A DNA stretch of 64,000 bases from Lipingzhangella_A rawalii (GTDB lineage Bacteria > Actinomycetota > Actinomycetes > Streptosporangiales > Streptosporangiaceae), in NCBI RefSeq assembly GCF_031628175.1, contig NZ_JAVLVT010000003.1:558001-622000 (forward strand), read 5' to 3'. The position numbers and the translations under genes are program-made. Of this stretch, positions 1 through 8,471 are shown piece after piece (the first letter of the stretch is position 1; every line of letters starts with the position of its first letter). The notes under the pieces were generated by a model. That model saw only the letters and a list, made by a program, of their open reading frames with translations, ran no database searches and was not told the origin of the DNA.

Positions 1-1080
1 CTTGGAGACCTCGGCCTTGGCCGCGTTCGTGACGCGCTCGGCCTCCTCCTTGGCCTCCTGGATCATCCGGTCGGCCTTTTCCTTAGCCTCGGAGCGCTGC
101 TTCTCGGCTTCCTTCTTGGCCTGCGAGACCACCTGCTCGGCGTGCTTCTCCGCCTTGCGGCGCCGGTCCTCGGCCTCGTTGTTCATCTTGGTGGCGCGCT
201 GGTCCGCCGCGGCCGCGCGCTCCTCGGCCTCGGCGACCATCTTCTGCGTGGCGGCCTGGGAGGCGGCCAGCCGTTCGGCCGCTTCCCGGTCGGCCTCCTC
301 ACGCTTGGCGGTCAGCTGGATCTCGAAGTCCGCCTCGGCCTGATCACGCTTGGCCTCACTCTCGGTGAGAATGCGCTGGGCCTGCTCACGCATCTCCTCG
401 GCCTGGTGCTTGGCGGCCTGAAGGGTGCGGTCCCGCTCCTGCTTGGTGTTGGCCTTCATCTGCGCACACTCACGTTCGGTGGTGGTGCGCAGTTTGGAGA
501 TCTCGGCCTCGGCCACGGCCCGCTTCTCGGCGAGCTCGTGATCGACCGCGGAACGCTTCTTGGCAACCTCACGTTCGGTCGTGGAGGTGAGGTCGTCGGC
601 CTCCCGCTGGGCGTTGGTGCGGATCTCCTCCGCCTCGGCCTCGGCGGTGCTACGCATCTCCTCGGCTTCGCGCTGAGCCAGGGTGCGCATCTCGTTGGCC
701 TCGTTCTCAGCGTTGGCCCGCATCTCGGCGGCCGCCGCCTTGGAGGCCGTCTCGATCTCGTTGGCCTTGGTCTGAGCCTCTTGGACCAGCTCCTGGGCCT
801 GTTCCTCGGCCAGGCGCAACAGCTGCTCGATCCGCGCGCCAAGCCCGGAGTAGGTGGGCTTCTCCTGCTCGTCGAGCTGGTGTTGGAGTTCGGACAGCTT
901 GGCCTCGACCCGCTGCTTTTCCTCCTCGGCCTGTTGGAGCCGGGTGTCGAGTTCGTTGATGTGCTTGGTTACCTGGCCACGGTCAAAGCCGCGCAGGACC
1001 ACGTCGAACTCTTTGGGGGCTGCGTTCTCTTCCTCAGGGGACAGGAAGTTGTCTAGCTGAGTGTCAAGATCGGACTTCAT
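1..1080 (-). CDS. DivIVA/FilP-like coiled-coil scaffold protein (3' end outside window)
   Basis: The minus strand is open from an ATG at 1080 to the left edge, so the C-terminus is missing. After an acidic leader (MKSDLDTQLDNFLSPEEE) comes a DivIVA-like N-terminal motif, FDVVLRGFDRGQVTKHI (residues about 25-41). From about residue 45 the rest (over 300 residues) is almost pure Ala/Glu/Lys/Arg heptads, a long coiled coil with repeated EAEE/AEEMR-type blocks. This is the build of the actinomycete FilP/Scy proteins, often misnamed cellulose-binding proteins, which assemble cytoskeletal filaments at growing hyphal tips. An AGGA sequence 9 bases upstream can serve as ribosome site. The neighbouring mce-thiolase-meaB group is, from memory, also next to this family in Streptomyces. 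Whether it is FilP or Scy cannot be told without the full length. Confidence 0.8.
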   Translation of the reverse strand, partial: MKSDLDTQLDNFLSPEEENAAPKEFDVVLRGFDRGQVTKHINELDTRLQQAEEEKQRVEAKLSELQHQLDEQEKPTYSGLGARIEQLLRLAEEQAQELVQEAQTKANEIETASKAAAAEMRANAENEANEMRTLAQREAEEMRSTAEAEAEEIRTNAQREADDLTSTTEREVAKKRSAVDHELAEKRAVAEAEISKLRTTTERECAQMKANTKQERDRTLQAAKHQAEEMREQAQRILTESEAKRDQAEADFEIQLTAKREEADREAAERLAASQAATQKMVAEAEERAAAADQRATKMNNEAEDRRRKAEKHAEQVVSQAKKEAEKQRSEAKEKADRMIQEAKEEAERVTNAAKAEVSK

Positions 1081-1354
1081 GTGACGGAATCCTGAACGGG
1101 TGACGAGACGGCTTGAATATCGATGTTCGGTTCGCGTTGGGTACACGCAAACGACGAGAGAGTGGGGGATGCGGTTCCCGAGCAGCTCCAGGGCAGCCGG
1201 AGCGGTACTCCTGCACCACGTTCGGGGTCAGGACGGGCCCGCCAACGGACTATTCGAGCTTATCAAGGTAACGGGCCGGTGGAAGCGCCTTCTGCGAAGA
1301 TCCTGAAGTTTCGCCCGCCACCGTGTGGGTCACGTTGTGGGTTACGTCCCTAGC
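1081..1354. other. Intergenic region with no gene seen
   Basis: The 274 bases between the start of the coiled-coil gene and the stop of the epimerase gene contain no reading frame with a ribosome site and plausible protein. It probably holds the promoter of the coiled-coil gene. The stretch near 1346-1360 has a D-arm-like TAGCTCAGTGGTTA but no acceptor stem, anticodon arm or T-arm, so it is not a tRNA. Confidence 0.6.
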
Positions 1355-1849
1355 TCAGTGGTTACGGTCGCCCGTCGTGTCCTCCGGAGCCTGTACGAGC
1401 TCGGTCAGTACCCCGCCACAGTCCCGCGGATGCAGGAACACAATACGCGAACCGGCAGTTCCCGGGCGAGGCTCGGAGCCCAACACCCGGATCCCGTTGC
1501 CCGCGGCCGCGTGCGCCGCAGTGTCCACGTTCCCGGTTCCGAAGGCGACATGGTGGACGCCTTCACCGTACTTGTCGAGGAACTTCGCCACCGGGGAGTC
1601 GCTGTGGGTGGGCTCCAACAGTTGGAGGTAGCTCGCGTTCCCGTCGTCGGTGCCGTTGGTCCGCAGCATGACCTCGCGGACTCCCTGCTCCTCGTTGACC
1701 TCTTCGTGTTCCACGGTCAGCCCGTGCACCCGCTGGTAGAACTCGATGCTCGCGTCGAGGTCGCGGCAGGCGATCCCCACATGGTCGATGCGGGTGATGC
1801 CGGTCGGGGCGGGGGGCTGGGATGGGGATGGGGACGGGGACGGGGACAC
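1355..1849 (-). CDS. mce: Methylmalonyl-CoA epimerase
   Basis: A 164-residue glyoxalase/VOC-fold protein that interconverts the (2R) and (2S) epimers of methylmalonyl-CoA, feeding methylmalonyl-CoA mutase and polyketide precursor pools. Seen: the N-terminal metal site IDHVGIACRDL (His23), GVHHVAFGTGNV in the middle, and LTELVQ near the end carrying the conserved Glu. Length fits the family. I chose the GTG at 1849 because GGGAGG precedes it by 8 bases; the frame is open further upstream, but those starts would run into the divergent thiolase gene at 1938. The start gives an unusual (Ser-Pro)n leader of about 10 residues encoded by a GGGGAC/T repeat. Divergent from the thiolase-meaB operon, with about 88 bases for both promoters. 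Confidence 0.9.
   Translation of the reverse strand: MSPSPSPSPSQPPAPTGITRIDHVGIACRDLDASIEFYQRVHGLTVEHEEVNEEQGVREVMLRTNGTDDGNASYLQLLEPTHSDSPVAKFLDKYGEGVHHVAFGTGNVDTAAHAAAGNGIRVLGSEPRPGTAGSRIVFLHPRDCGGVLTELVQAPEDTTGDRNH
1803..1848 (+). repeat. G-tract repeat (GGGGAY units), possible quadruplex
   Basis: Seven runs of three to six G occur on the plus strand within about 46 bases, the last five spaced regularly as GGGGAT or GGGGAC. It encodes the Ser-Pro leader of the epimerase on the opposite strand and ends at its start codon. The spacing meets the usual G-quadruplex pattern, on the template strand for the epimerase. It also makes the start-site region slippage-prone. Confidence 0.6.
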
Positions 1850-1937
1850 AGTGCGGACCTCCCATCGGATACGAATGCGTTCAGTATGTATCGTGACAGG
1901 TCCAGGATTCGCGTGGAGCATACGGAGGCGGTAGTCG

Positions 1938-3134
1938 ATGCCTGGTTCTGTGATCGTCAGTGGCGCCCGTACCCCCATCGGCCGTCTGCTCGGTTCCCTC
2001 GGGGACTTCGGGGCGGTCGATCTCGGTGCGCGAGCGATCGGGGCCGCCCTGGAGCGGTCGGGTGTGCCCGGAGCAAGCGTCGATTACGTGATCATGGGGC
2101 AGGTGCTCCAGGCGGGCCAGGGCCAGATTCCGGCCCGTCAGGCCGCGGTCCGGGCGGGGATCCCCATGACGGTCCCCGCGTTGACCATCAACAAGGTGTG
2201 CCTGTCCGGACTGGACGCGATCGCACTTGCCGACCAGCTCATCGGCGCGGGTGAGGTGGAGGTTGTCGTTGCGGGCGGCATGGAGTCGATGACGAACGCC
2301 CCACACCTGCTGCCCAAGTCCCGACACGGCTACAAGTACGGCTCGGTGGAGATGCTGGACGCCACCGCCTACGACGGGCTCACCGATCCGTTCGATGGCG
2401 AGTCGATGGGTGCGGCCACCGAGCGGCACAACACGCGGCTCGGTATCAACCGGGAGGAGCAGGATGCCCTGGCGGCACGGTCGCATCAGCGGGCCGCCGC
2501 GGCTATCAAGGAGGGGCGTTTCGCCGAGGAGATCGTCAGTGTGGAGATCCCGCAGCGTAAGGGCGAGCCCCGCGTGTTCGACACCGACGAAGGCGTCCGC
2601 GGAGACACCACCGCTGAGTCCCTTGGGCGGCTGCGCCCCGCCTTCGACCCCGAGGGCACCATTACTCCCGGGTCGGCTTCGCAGATCTCCGACGGCGCCT
2701 GCGCCGTGGTCGTGATGAGCCGGGCGGCGGCCGAGCGCCTGGGCTGCGACGTACTCGCCGAGATCGGCGCGCACGGCAATGTGGCCGGTCCCGACAACTC
2801 GCTCCAGTCCCAGCCCTCCGCTGCGATCACCCACGCCCTGGGCAAGGCCGGTCGCAGCGTCGCGGACCTCGACCTGATCGAGATCAACGAGGCTTTCGCC
2901 AGCGTGTGTGTGCAGTCGATGCGCGACCTCGGAATCACCCCGGCCGAAGACGACATCGTCAACGTGGACGGCGGGGCGATCGCGCTCGGGCATCCGATCG
3001 GGGCCTCCGGGGCGCGGCTTGCACTCCACCTGGCCTACGAGCTGCGCCGTCGGGGTGGGGGAACCGGAGCGGCCGCCCTGTGCGGGGGTGGCGGGCAGGG
3101 CGACGCCCTGCTACTGGAGGTTCCCGGTGCCTGA
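1938..3134 (+). CDS. Acetyl-CoA C-acetyltransferase (thiolase)
   Basis: A 398-residue type II biosynthetic thiolase that condenses or cleaves acetoacetyl-CoA. All active-site elements are present: nucleophile Cys88 in NKVCLSGLDA, the GHPIGASGAR motif with His352, and the C-terminal CGGGGQGDA with Cys382. The ATG at 1938 follows GGAGG by about 11 bases. It is first in a plus-strand operon with a small unknown gene (overlap 8 bases) and meaB. The setting with epimerase, MeaB and the B12 mutase suggests branched-chain amino acid or short-chain acyl-CoA turnover. Whether it acts as atoB or phaA is not visible. Confidence 0.93.
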   Translation: MPGSVIVSGARTPIGRLLGSLGDFGAVDLGARAIGAALERSGVPGASVDYVIMGQVLQAGQGQIPARQAAVRAGIPMTVPALTINKVCLSGLDAIALADQLIGAGEVEVVVAGGMESMTNAPHLLPKSRHGYKYGSVEMLDATAYDGLTDPFDGESMGAATERHNTRLGINREEQDALAARSHQRAAAAIKEGRFAEEIVSVEIPQRKGEPRVFDTDEGVRGDTTAESLGRLRPAFDPEGTITPGSASQISDGACAVVVMSRAAAERLGCDVLAEIGAHGNVAGPDNSLQSQPSAAITHALGKAGRSVADLDLIEINEAFASVCVQSMRDLGITPAEDDIVNVDGGAIALGHPIGASGARLALHLAYELRRRGGGTGAAALCGGGGQGDALLLEVPGA

Positions 3135-3351
3135 CCAGGCCGCCCACGCGGTCGCGACAGTGGCAACCGTTGACACGGCGGTGCTCGACCGAACCACCGG
3201 TGGGGAACGAGAGACCCTGGAGACCCTCCTCGGCCTGCACCGGGCCGTGGTCAGCTACCGGGCGGCGGGCCTGTCCGGGAGGCAGGCACGGCACGTAGGC
3301 CAGCTGGATATTCTGCGCGCACAGATCGACGGAGCGCGGGGAGGGTACTGA
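3127..3351 (+). CDS. Small conserved-position protein of unknown function
   Basis: A 74-residue protein starting at a GTG inside the last codons of the thiolase gene (8-base overlap), with GGAGG ending 6 bases upstream, and ending 5 bases before meaB. The tight packing between two genes argues for real, translationally coupled expression. The sequence is soluble, with a helical C-terminal half (LETLLGLHRAVVSYRAAGLS). I do not recognise a family. It could be a small partner of MeaB or of the mutase, but that is inferred only from position. Confidence 0.6.
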   Translation: MPDQAAHAVATVATVDTAVLDRTTGGERETLETLLGLHRAVVSYRAAGLSGRQARHVGQLDILRAQIDGARGGY

Positions 3352-3356
3352 GCCAC

Positions 3357-4325
3357 GTGACGGAGCACAGCACTGCTACCGAGCTGGTGGGCCGGCTGGT
3401 CGCCGGGGACCGGCGGGCCCTCGCCCGCGCCATTAGTCGGGTCGAGAACGCCGACCCCGACCTGCCGGGCATTATGTCCGCATTGGCGTCCCGCACCGGG
3501 CGGGCGCGCGTGGTCGGTCTGACCGGCGCCCCCGGGGTGGGTAAGTCGACCACGACGGACGCGTTGACCCGGGCCCTGCGCGCTCAGGGACACAGTGTCG
3601 CCGTGCTGGCCGTGGACCCGTCCTCTCCCTTCTCGGGAGGGGCCCTGCTCGGGGATCGGATCCGGATGCAGGAGCACGCCGGGGACCGGCAGGTCTACAT
3701 TCGCTCCATGGCCAGCCGGGGGCACCTAGGCGGGCTGTCCTGGGCCGCTCCGCACGCGTTGCGGGTGTTGGACGCTGCCGGTTTCGACGTGATCCTCGTG
3801 GAAACCGTGGGGGTGGGGCAGGCCGAGGTGGAGATCGCCCGGCACGCCGACACGACCCTCGTGCTCAGCGCCCCGGGAATGGGCGACGGGGTGCAGGCCG
3901 CCAAGGCCGGTGTGCTGGAAGTGGCTGACCTGTTGGTGGTCAACAAGGCCGACCGTGAGGGGGCGCACGCCACGATCCGGGAACTGCGGCAGATGGTGAG
4001 CCAGGGCAGCCGCGAGGAGCAGGACTGGAAACCGCGGATCGTCAGTCTGGTCGCGGCACGCGGCGAGGGTGTGGACGAGCTCGTGGATCGGATCACGGAG
4101 CACGAGCGGTACCTACGGGATTCCGGGATGCTGCACCGACGGCGTCGGCAGCGGGCCCGCGAGGAAATCGAGGCCATCGCACTGGCGGGACTGCGGACGC
4201 GCCTGGGCGCACTGTGGGATGGTGCCCAGCGTCAGGCGATGCTGGACAAGCTCGCCGACCAGGTCGCCACCGGTGGCACCGATCCCTACACCGCCGCCGA
4301 CACCCTGCTTGCCGAGCTCAGCTGA
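3357..4325 (+). CDS. meaB: Methylmalonyl-CoA mutase-associated GTPase MeaB
   Basis: A 322-residue G3E-family P-loop GTPase that protects and reloads B12-dependent acyl-CoA mutases by gating cofactor delivery. Seen: Walker A in LTGAPGVGKSTTTDAL, switch region VDPSSPFSGGALLGDR, Walker B-like DVILVETVGVGQAE, and the NKAD base-specificity motif. The C-terminal tail is helical (dimer arm). Starts at a GTG, 5 bases after the preceding small gene, with GGAGGG upstream at a rather long spacing. A strong hairpin follows the stop. Its natural client here is the mutase subunit at 9093-10802. Confidence 0.95.
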   Translation: MTEHSTATELVGRLVAGDRRALARAISRVENADPDLPGIMSALASRTGRARVVGLTGAPGVGKSTTTDALTRALRAQGHSVAVLAVDPSSPFSGGALLGDRIRMQEHAGDRQVYIRSMASRGHLGGLSWAAPHALRVLDAAGFDVILVETVGVGQAEVEIARHADTTLVLSAPGMGDGVQAAKAGVLEVADLLVVNKADREGAHATIRELRQMVSQGSREEQDWKPRIVSLVAARGEGVDELVDRITEHERYLRDSGMLHRRRRQRAREEIEAIALAGLRTRLGALWDGAQRQAMLDKLADQVATGGTDPYTAADTLLAELS

Positions 4326-4392
4326 ACCTCCTCCGCGGTCCGGGGATCGGCGCATCCTCCTGGGGCAACATCCCCGGCTGACCGAAACGGAC

Positions 4393-4430
4393 GTCGCACC
4401 CGGAGGGCGTGGGGGTACTCCGGGTGCGAC
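4393..4430. terminator. Bidirectional terminator between meaB and chitinase
   Basis: A 13-base perfect inverted repeat, GTCGCACCCGGAG and its complement, with a 12-base loop between the convergent ends of meaB and the chitinase gene. There is no U-tract, as is common in high-GC actinomycetes. Confidence 0.75.
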
Positions 4431-4465
4431 GCGTCCGCGCGGGCGAACAGGAACCGCGGTGGCGG

Positions 4466-6187
4466 TCAGTGCCCGTTCAGTTCCTCGTGTAGGGCGGTCA
4501 TCAGGGCTCCGTCAGCGTTGTCGCCGTCCAGGGACCAGACCATGGCCCCACTCAGCCCGGCGTCCCGGACCCAGGCGGCCTTCTGGGCGATCGCGATCGC
4601 GTCGTCGTAGTTCCAGAGCTGGTCGCCGTCGTAGATCCAGGCGGTTCCGGCTTCCTCGTCCCGGTACAGTTCGAACTGCCCGGAGGAGGCCAGGTCCTCG
4701 AGCACGTGGAAGTCGTTGTAGCCGTCCTCCCGTTCGCCGGGGGCCGCGCCCTCGTGGTCCTGCCACAGTCCGTCGCCGTTCGGGCCGGGGTCGACGCCCT
4801 GCCAGCCGCGGCCGTAGAAGGGAACCCCCATCACGATGTCCTCGGGCTCGACGCCGCGGTCCAGGTACTCCTGCACGACGGTGGCCGCACCGCGCGGACT
4901 GTCCAGCGGGTCGTTCTCGGCCGGGTGCAGGTTGCCCTGGTGGCCGGTGGTCGGGGACCAGGCACCGTACAGGTCGTAGCCCTGGGTGTTGATGAAGTCG
5001 AAGTTGTCCATGAGCTGGTCGAGCTCGTATCCGGCGTCGATCGCCTGCTCGTTGGCGGGCACGAACGCCGAGAGGCCGTAGGAGTTTCCGGTCTCGTCTT
5101 CGAGGTCGTCGAGCTGATCGCGGTACTCCTGCACGAGTGCGGTGAAGTTCTCCCGGTCCTCCTCACGCACGACGTTGCCGGGTGCGCCCGGGCTTCCCGG
5201 CCACTCCCAGTCGAGGTCGATACCGTCGAAGAGTCCGGCGGCGGCACCGTCGCCACCGGCGTCGTTCAGCTCGGGGAGATTCCCGCGAAGGTACATGTCG
5301 ATGCAGGACTCAACCGAGGCCTCCCGATTTTCGGGAAGGGCGGCGTTGGAGAAGTAGGTGGACCATTCCCAGCCGCCGATCGCCAGGTGGACCTCCAGCT
5401 CGGGGTACATCTCCTTGAGTTTGCGCAGCTGGTTGAAGTTCCCGCGGAGGTCGGCGTCCGGGTCGTCGGCCACACCGTCGACGCTTTCCTCAGCTGTGTA
5501 CGTGCGCCCGTAATCGGAGTAGGCCTCGCCCTCACCCTCGGCGTCGGTGGCGAAGCACCGTCCGTCCTCGTCGAGGTTGACGAAGGCGTAGTTGAGGTGG
5601 GTGAGCTGTTCGGCCTGTCCCGTCTCCACGAGGTCGCGGACCAGGTAGCCCTCGTCCTCGGCACCCCATTGGGTGAAGTAGCCCACCTGGCGGTATTCGG
5701 GATCGGGTTCCGTCCCGCTGCACGGCAGGCCGTTGATCGTGCAGGAAACAAGCTCGGTGTCACCGTCGCTGAAGGCGCCGTTGTATCCGAAGCTGTACTC
5801 GCCTCCGGCCGGGACCGACCCGCCCCAGTGCGGGGGAGTGATCTCGTAGGTGTTGTCGGAGGTTTCCGTCACGGAGGCGTTCCACAGTTGGTGAATGCTG
5901 GCGTCATCGGGGAGCTCGATCTCCAGGGTCCAGCTGCCCACGTCCTCGGTGCCCGGATTGGCGATGGTGATGCCCGCCTGGTAGCCGGAGGGCCAGCGCG
6001 CCCGTTCGGTATGGGTGACCTCCAGCGGGGCCTGGGCCGAGTTCGCAGTGTTGGCGGTGCTGGTGGTGTCCGGTGCCGAGGTGTCCGCCGCGGCCGGGCC
6101 GCCGAGAAGCACGGACATCGGGGCGAGGAGTAGCACACTGCTCATCGCCGCGGCGCCGCGCCGGATCGGGGAGGGGTGTACAGACAT
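4466..6187 (-). CDS. Secreted GH18 chitinase with N-terminal CBM2
   Basis: A 573-residue exported chitinase hydrolysing beta-1,4-GlcNAc polymers outside the cell. Layout from the ATG at 6187: signal peptide (about 1-35, hydrophobic MSSVLLLAPMSVLLGG then AAADT), family 2 carbohydrate-binding module (about 53-140), short linker, GH18 barrel from about residue 165. The catalytic DxxDxDxE motif is intact as DGIDLDWEWPG with acid Glu328. Strongly acidic overall. The ATG at 6187 gives a clean signal peptide with GGAG upstream; an upstream in-frame extension adds 22 residues lacking secretion character. It lies immediately downstream of a paralogous chitinase but is separated from it by a strong terminator, so it probably has its own promoter. 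Confidence 0.93.
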   Translation of the reverse strand: MSVHPSPIRRGAAAMSSVLLLAPMSVLLGGPAAADTSAPDTTSTANTANSAQAPLEVTHTERARWPSGYQAGITIANPGTEDVGSWTLEIELPDDASIHQLWNASVTETSDNTYEITPPHWGGSVPAGGEYSFGYNGAFSDGDTELVSCTINGLPCSGTEPDPEYRQVGYFTQWGAEDEGYLVRDLVETGQAEQLTHLNYAFVNLDEDGRCFATDAEGEGEAYSDYGRTYTAEESVDGVADDPDADLRGNFNQLRKLKEMYPELEVHLAIGGWEWSTYFSNAALPENREASVESCIDMYLRGNLPELNDAGGDGAAAGLFDGIDLDWEWPGSPGAPGNVVREEDRENFTALVQEYRDQLDDLEDETGNSYGLSAFVPANEQAIDAGYELDQLMDNFDFINTQGYDLYGAWSPTTGHQGNLHPAENDPLDSPRGAATVVQEYLDRGVEPEDIVMGVPFYGRGWQGVDPGPNGDGLWQDHEGAAPGEREDGYNDFHVLEDLASSGQFELYRDEEAGTAWIYDGDQLWNYDDAIAIAQKAAWVRDAGLSGAMVWSLDGDNADGALMTALHEELNGH

Positions 6188-6221
6188 GTTCGCTTCATGT
6201 CTCCTTACTGACGGGAGGGGT

Positions 6222-6255
6222 GGGTGGTGGGCCCGCCGCACCGGGCCCACCACCC
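6222..6255 (-). terminator. Terminator of the upstream chitinase gene
   Basis: A 14-base perfect stem (GGGTGGTGGGCCCG and complement) with a 6-base loop, 12 bases after the stop of the 665-residue chitinase and 35 bases ahead of the next chitinase start. It should insulate the two paralogues. Confidence 0.75.
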
Positions 6256-6266
6256 CGTCGGGGGGC

Positions 6267-8264
6267 TTAGCCGGAGGTCAGGGTCTGGTCGATCGTGGAC
6301 ATCAGGGTCCCGTCGGCGTCATCGCCGTCGAGGGACCAGATCATGACTCCGCCGAGCTCCTGTTCGTTCACCCAGTCGACCTTCTGTTCCATGGCGACCG
6401 GGTCGTCGTAGGTCCACCACTCATCACCGTTGTAGATCCAGGCAACTCCGCGCTCCTCGTCGCGGTAGAGCTCGTAGTCTCCCTGGTCGAGGTATTCGGT
6501 GAGCAGCTTCCAGTCGTTGATTCCGTCCTCGTATTCGCCGGGAGCGGGGCCGGTGGCCGGCTGGAACAGTCCGTCGCCGTCCGGCCCGGGGTCCACGCCC
6601 TGCCAGCCGCGGCCGTAGAAGGGGACCCCCATGACGAGGTCTTCGGGGTCGGCCCCACGGTCGAGGTACTCCTGGATGGCGATCTCACTGCTGAAGATCT
6701 CCGGTCCGGGATCGCCGGGGGTCTCGACGATGTTGGACTGGTGGTTCGTGGGGCCCTCTGCCTCCCAGGCGCCCTTGTAGTCGTAGCCCTGCACGGTGAT
6801 GAAGTCGAAGTCCTCCATCAGCTGCGGGACCTCGTATCCGGCTTCGACCTTCTCCGGGTCGGCCGGGACGAACGCGGTCAGGTCGTAGGTCTGGCCCTTC
6901 TCGTCCTCGAGGTCGTCGAGTTGGTCCCGGAACTCCTGGACCAGGGCGGTGAAGTTCTCCTTGTCTTCGGGACGCACGGTGTTGTGTGGATGCCCCTCGG
7001 AGCCCGGCCACTCCCAGTCCAGGTCGATGCCGTCGAACACTCCGGCCGCGGCACCCTGGCCGCCGGCGCCGTCGAAGGACGGCAGGTTTCCGCGTAGGAA
7101 CATGTCGATGCACGAGGCCGCCATCTGTTCCCGCGACTCCGGGGTCAGCGCGGCGTCGGAGATGTGCTCGGACCAGGTCCAGCCGCCGATGGAGAGGTTC
7201 ACCCGTAGGTCGGGGTGCATCTCCTTGAGCTTGCGGAGCTGGTTGAAGTTGCCGCGTAGGTCCTGGTCCCAGGTGTCGGCCTCGCCGTCCACGCTCTCAC
7301 TGGCGTCGAAGGAGCGCCCGTAGTCCGCCCAGGCGTCGCCCTCACCGAGTTGGTTGGCCTGGAAGCACTGGCCGTCCTCGTTGATGTTGGCGAAGGCGTA
7401 GTTGACGTGGGTGAGGTCCTCGGCGGTTCCGCTGGTGTGCATGTCGCGTACCAGGTAGTCGCGGTCGTAGATTCCCCACTGGGTGAAGTAGCCGACGCGT
7501 AGCTCGTCGTGCTCGGGGTCGGGACCGGGGTCCGTGCCGTTGGACTCGTCGGTCTCGGCCGTGACCGGGTCACTCGCTGCGGAGGTGTTTCCCGCGATGT
7601 CCACCGCGCGCACGGTGAAGGTGTAGGAGGTCTCGGGGTCGAGGTCGGCGACTGTGGCGTTGGTGGTGTCTCCGTCCACAGAACGGACGACCTCGCCGTC
7701 GAGTAGTACCTCGTAGGTGGCGATGTCGAGTTCGGTCGAGGAGGCGTCCCAGGCCAGGGAGATGCTGGTGCTGGTGGTGTCGGTCACGGTGACGTTATCG
7801 GGCGTCGATGGGGGATCGACGTCGCCGTTGTCGCCGTCACAGGGCAGGCTGTTGATGGCGCAGTGGGTCGGGTCGGTTTCCCCGCCGTCGTACTGGCCGT
7901 TGAAGCCGATGGTGTAGGAGCCGTCCGCGGGGACGTCCCCTCCCCACGAGGGGGGTGTGACCGTGTAGGTGTCGTCCGGCCCGTCGGGGCCGGACAGTTG
8001 GGCGTTCCACAGGCTGCCCACGCTCGCACCCTCGGGGAGCGCGAACTCCAGGGTCCAGTCGGACAGGGGGCTGTCGTCGTTGTTGTGGATGGTGAAGTCG
8101 GCGCTGTAGCCGGTGTCCCAGGTGGCGCCCTGGGTATAGACGACCGTCACGTCCGCGGAGTCCGCGGCTGCGGGGTCGGTAGGGGCTGTCAGCGGAGCCA
8201 GGGCCAGGGCCAGTAGGGCACCGGTGGCGCCGTAGGCCCAGCGCTGGAGCGGGACTCTTCGCAT
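6267..8264 (-). CDS. Secreted GH18 chitinase with CBM2 and fibronectin type III domain
   Basis: A 665-residue exported chitinase. From the ATG at 8264, which has AGGAGG 4 bases upstream: signal peptide about 1-35, CBM2 about 40-130 with conserved Trp residues, fibronectin type III domain about 150-238 (VTVTDTTSTSISLAWDAS ... YTFTVRAVD), then a GH18 barrel from about 256. The DGIDLDWEWPG motif carries catalytic Glu418. The catalytic half is clearly paralogous to the neighbouring chitinase, which lacks the FnIII module, so a tandem duplication followed by module gain or loss is likely. The promoter region contains a DasR-like element. Confidence 0.93.
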   Translation of the reverse strand: MRRVPLQRWAYGATGALLALALAPLTAPTDPAAADSADVTVVYTQGATWDTGYSADFTIHNNDDSPLSDWTLEFALPEGASVGSLWNAQLSGPDGPDDTYTVTPPSWGGDVPADGSYTIGFNGQYDGGETDPTHCAINSLPCDGDNGDVDPPSTPDNVTVTDTTSTSISLAWDASSTELDIATYEVLLDGEVVRSVDGDTTNATVADLDPETSYTFTVRAVDIAGNTSAASDPVTAETDESNGTDPGPDPEHDELRVGYFTQWGIYDRDYLVRDMHTSGTAEDLTHVNYAFANINEDGQCFQANQLGEGDAWADYGRSFDASESVDGEADTWDQDLRGNFNQLRKLKEMHPDLRVNLSIGGWTWSEHISDAALTPESREQMAASCIDMFLRGNLPSFDGAGGQGAAAGVFDGIDLDWEWPGSEGHPHNTVRPEDKENFTALVQEFRDQLDDLEDEKGQTYDLTAFVPADPEKVEAGYEVPQLMEDFDFITVQGYDYKGAWEAEGPTNHQSNIVETPGDPGPEIFSSEIAIQEYLDRGADPEDLVMGVPFYGRGWQGVDPGPDGDGLFQPATGPAPGEYEDGINDWKLLTEYLDQGDYELYRDEERGVAWIYNGDEWWTYDDPVAMEQKVDWVNEQELGGVMIWSLDGDDADGTLMSTIDQTLTSG

Positions 8265-8326
8265 GATCCCTCCTACCTGGGGATGTAGGTCGTAGGGGAT
8301 GGGGGTCAAGCGAGCGGGGGGAGTGC

Positions 8327-8336
8327 GGTCCTGACC
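8327..8336. promoter_or_regulatory. Possible DasR (dre-like) operator ahead of chitinase
   Basis: GGTCCTGACC is an inverted repeat resembling the core of the actinomycete DasR site (consensus TGGTCTAGACCA), with the outer CA also kept on one side. It lies 63 bases upstream of the chitinase start. DasR controls chitin and GlcNAc genes in Streptomyces; binding here is an inference from a partial consensus match. Confidence 0.4.
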
Positions 8337-8440
8337 AGCTCAAATAATTTTTAGGAAACTTAACTAATAGTTTTTCCGAGATCAATTGCCCAAATTGGCC
8401 GAGATCGGCCAGCCGTGCATCTTGACAGGTTCTGGCTGCG

Positions 8441-8465
8441 GAGACGTCTCGAAGCTGGATACAGT
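8441..8465 (+). promoter_or_regulatory. Palindrome and -10 element of the marR gene
   Basis: The 10-base perfect palindrome GAGACGTCTC (8441-8450) is followed by a -10-like TACAGT (8460-8465). The expected transcription start, 7 bases on, is the G of the GTG at 8472, so the mRNA would be leaderless. The palindrome shares the GACGTC core with one at the icmA promoter, a candidate autoregulatory operator. Confidence 0.45.
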
Positions 8466-8471
8466 GAGGCC

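Noticed and set aside
142..1056. A long plus-strand frame rich in Leu and Gly over the left edge
   Set aside because: It is the complement of the heptad-repeat coiled-coil gene on the minus strand; no ribosome site and biased composition.
1340..1400. tRNA-like TAGCTCAGTGGTTA near the epimerase stop
   Set aside because: No acceptor stem, anticodon stem or T-loop can be built around it, and it overlaps coding sequence.
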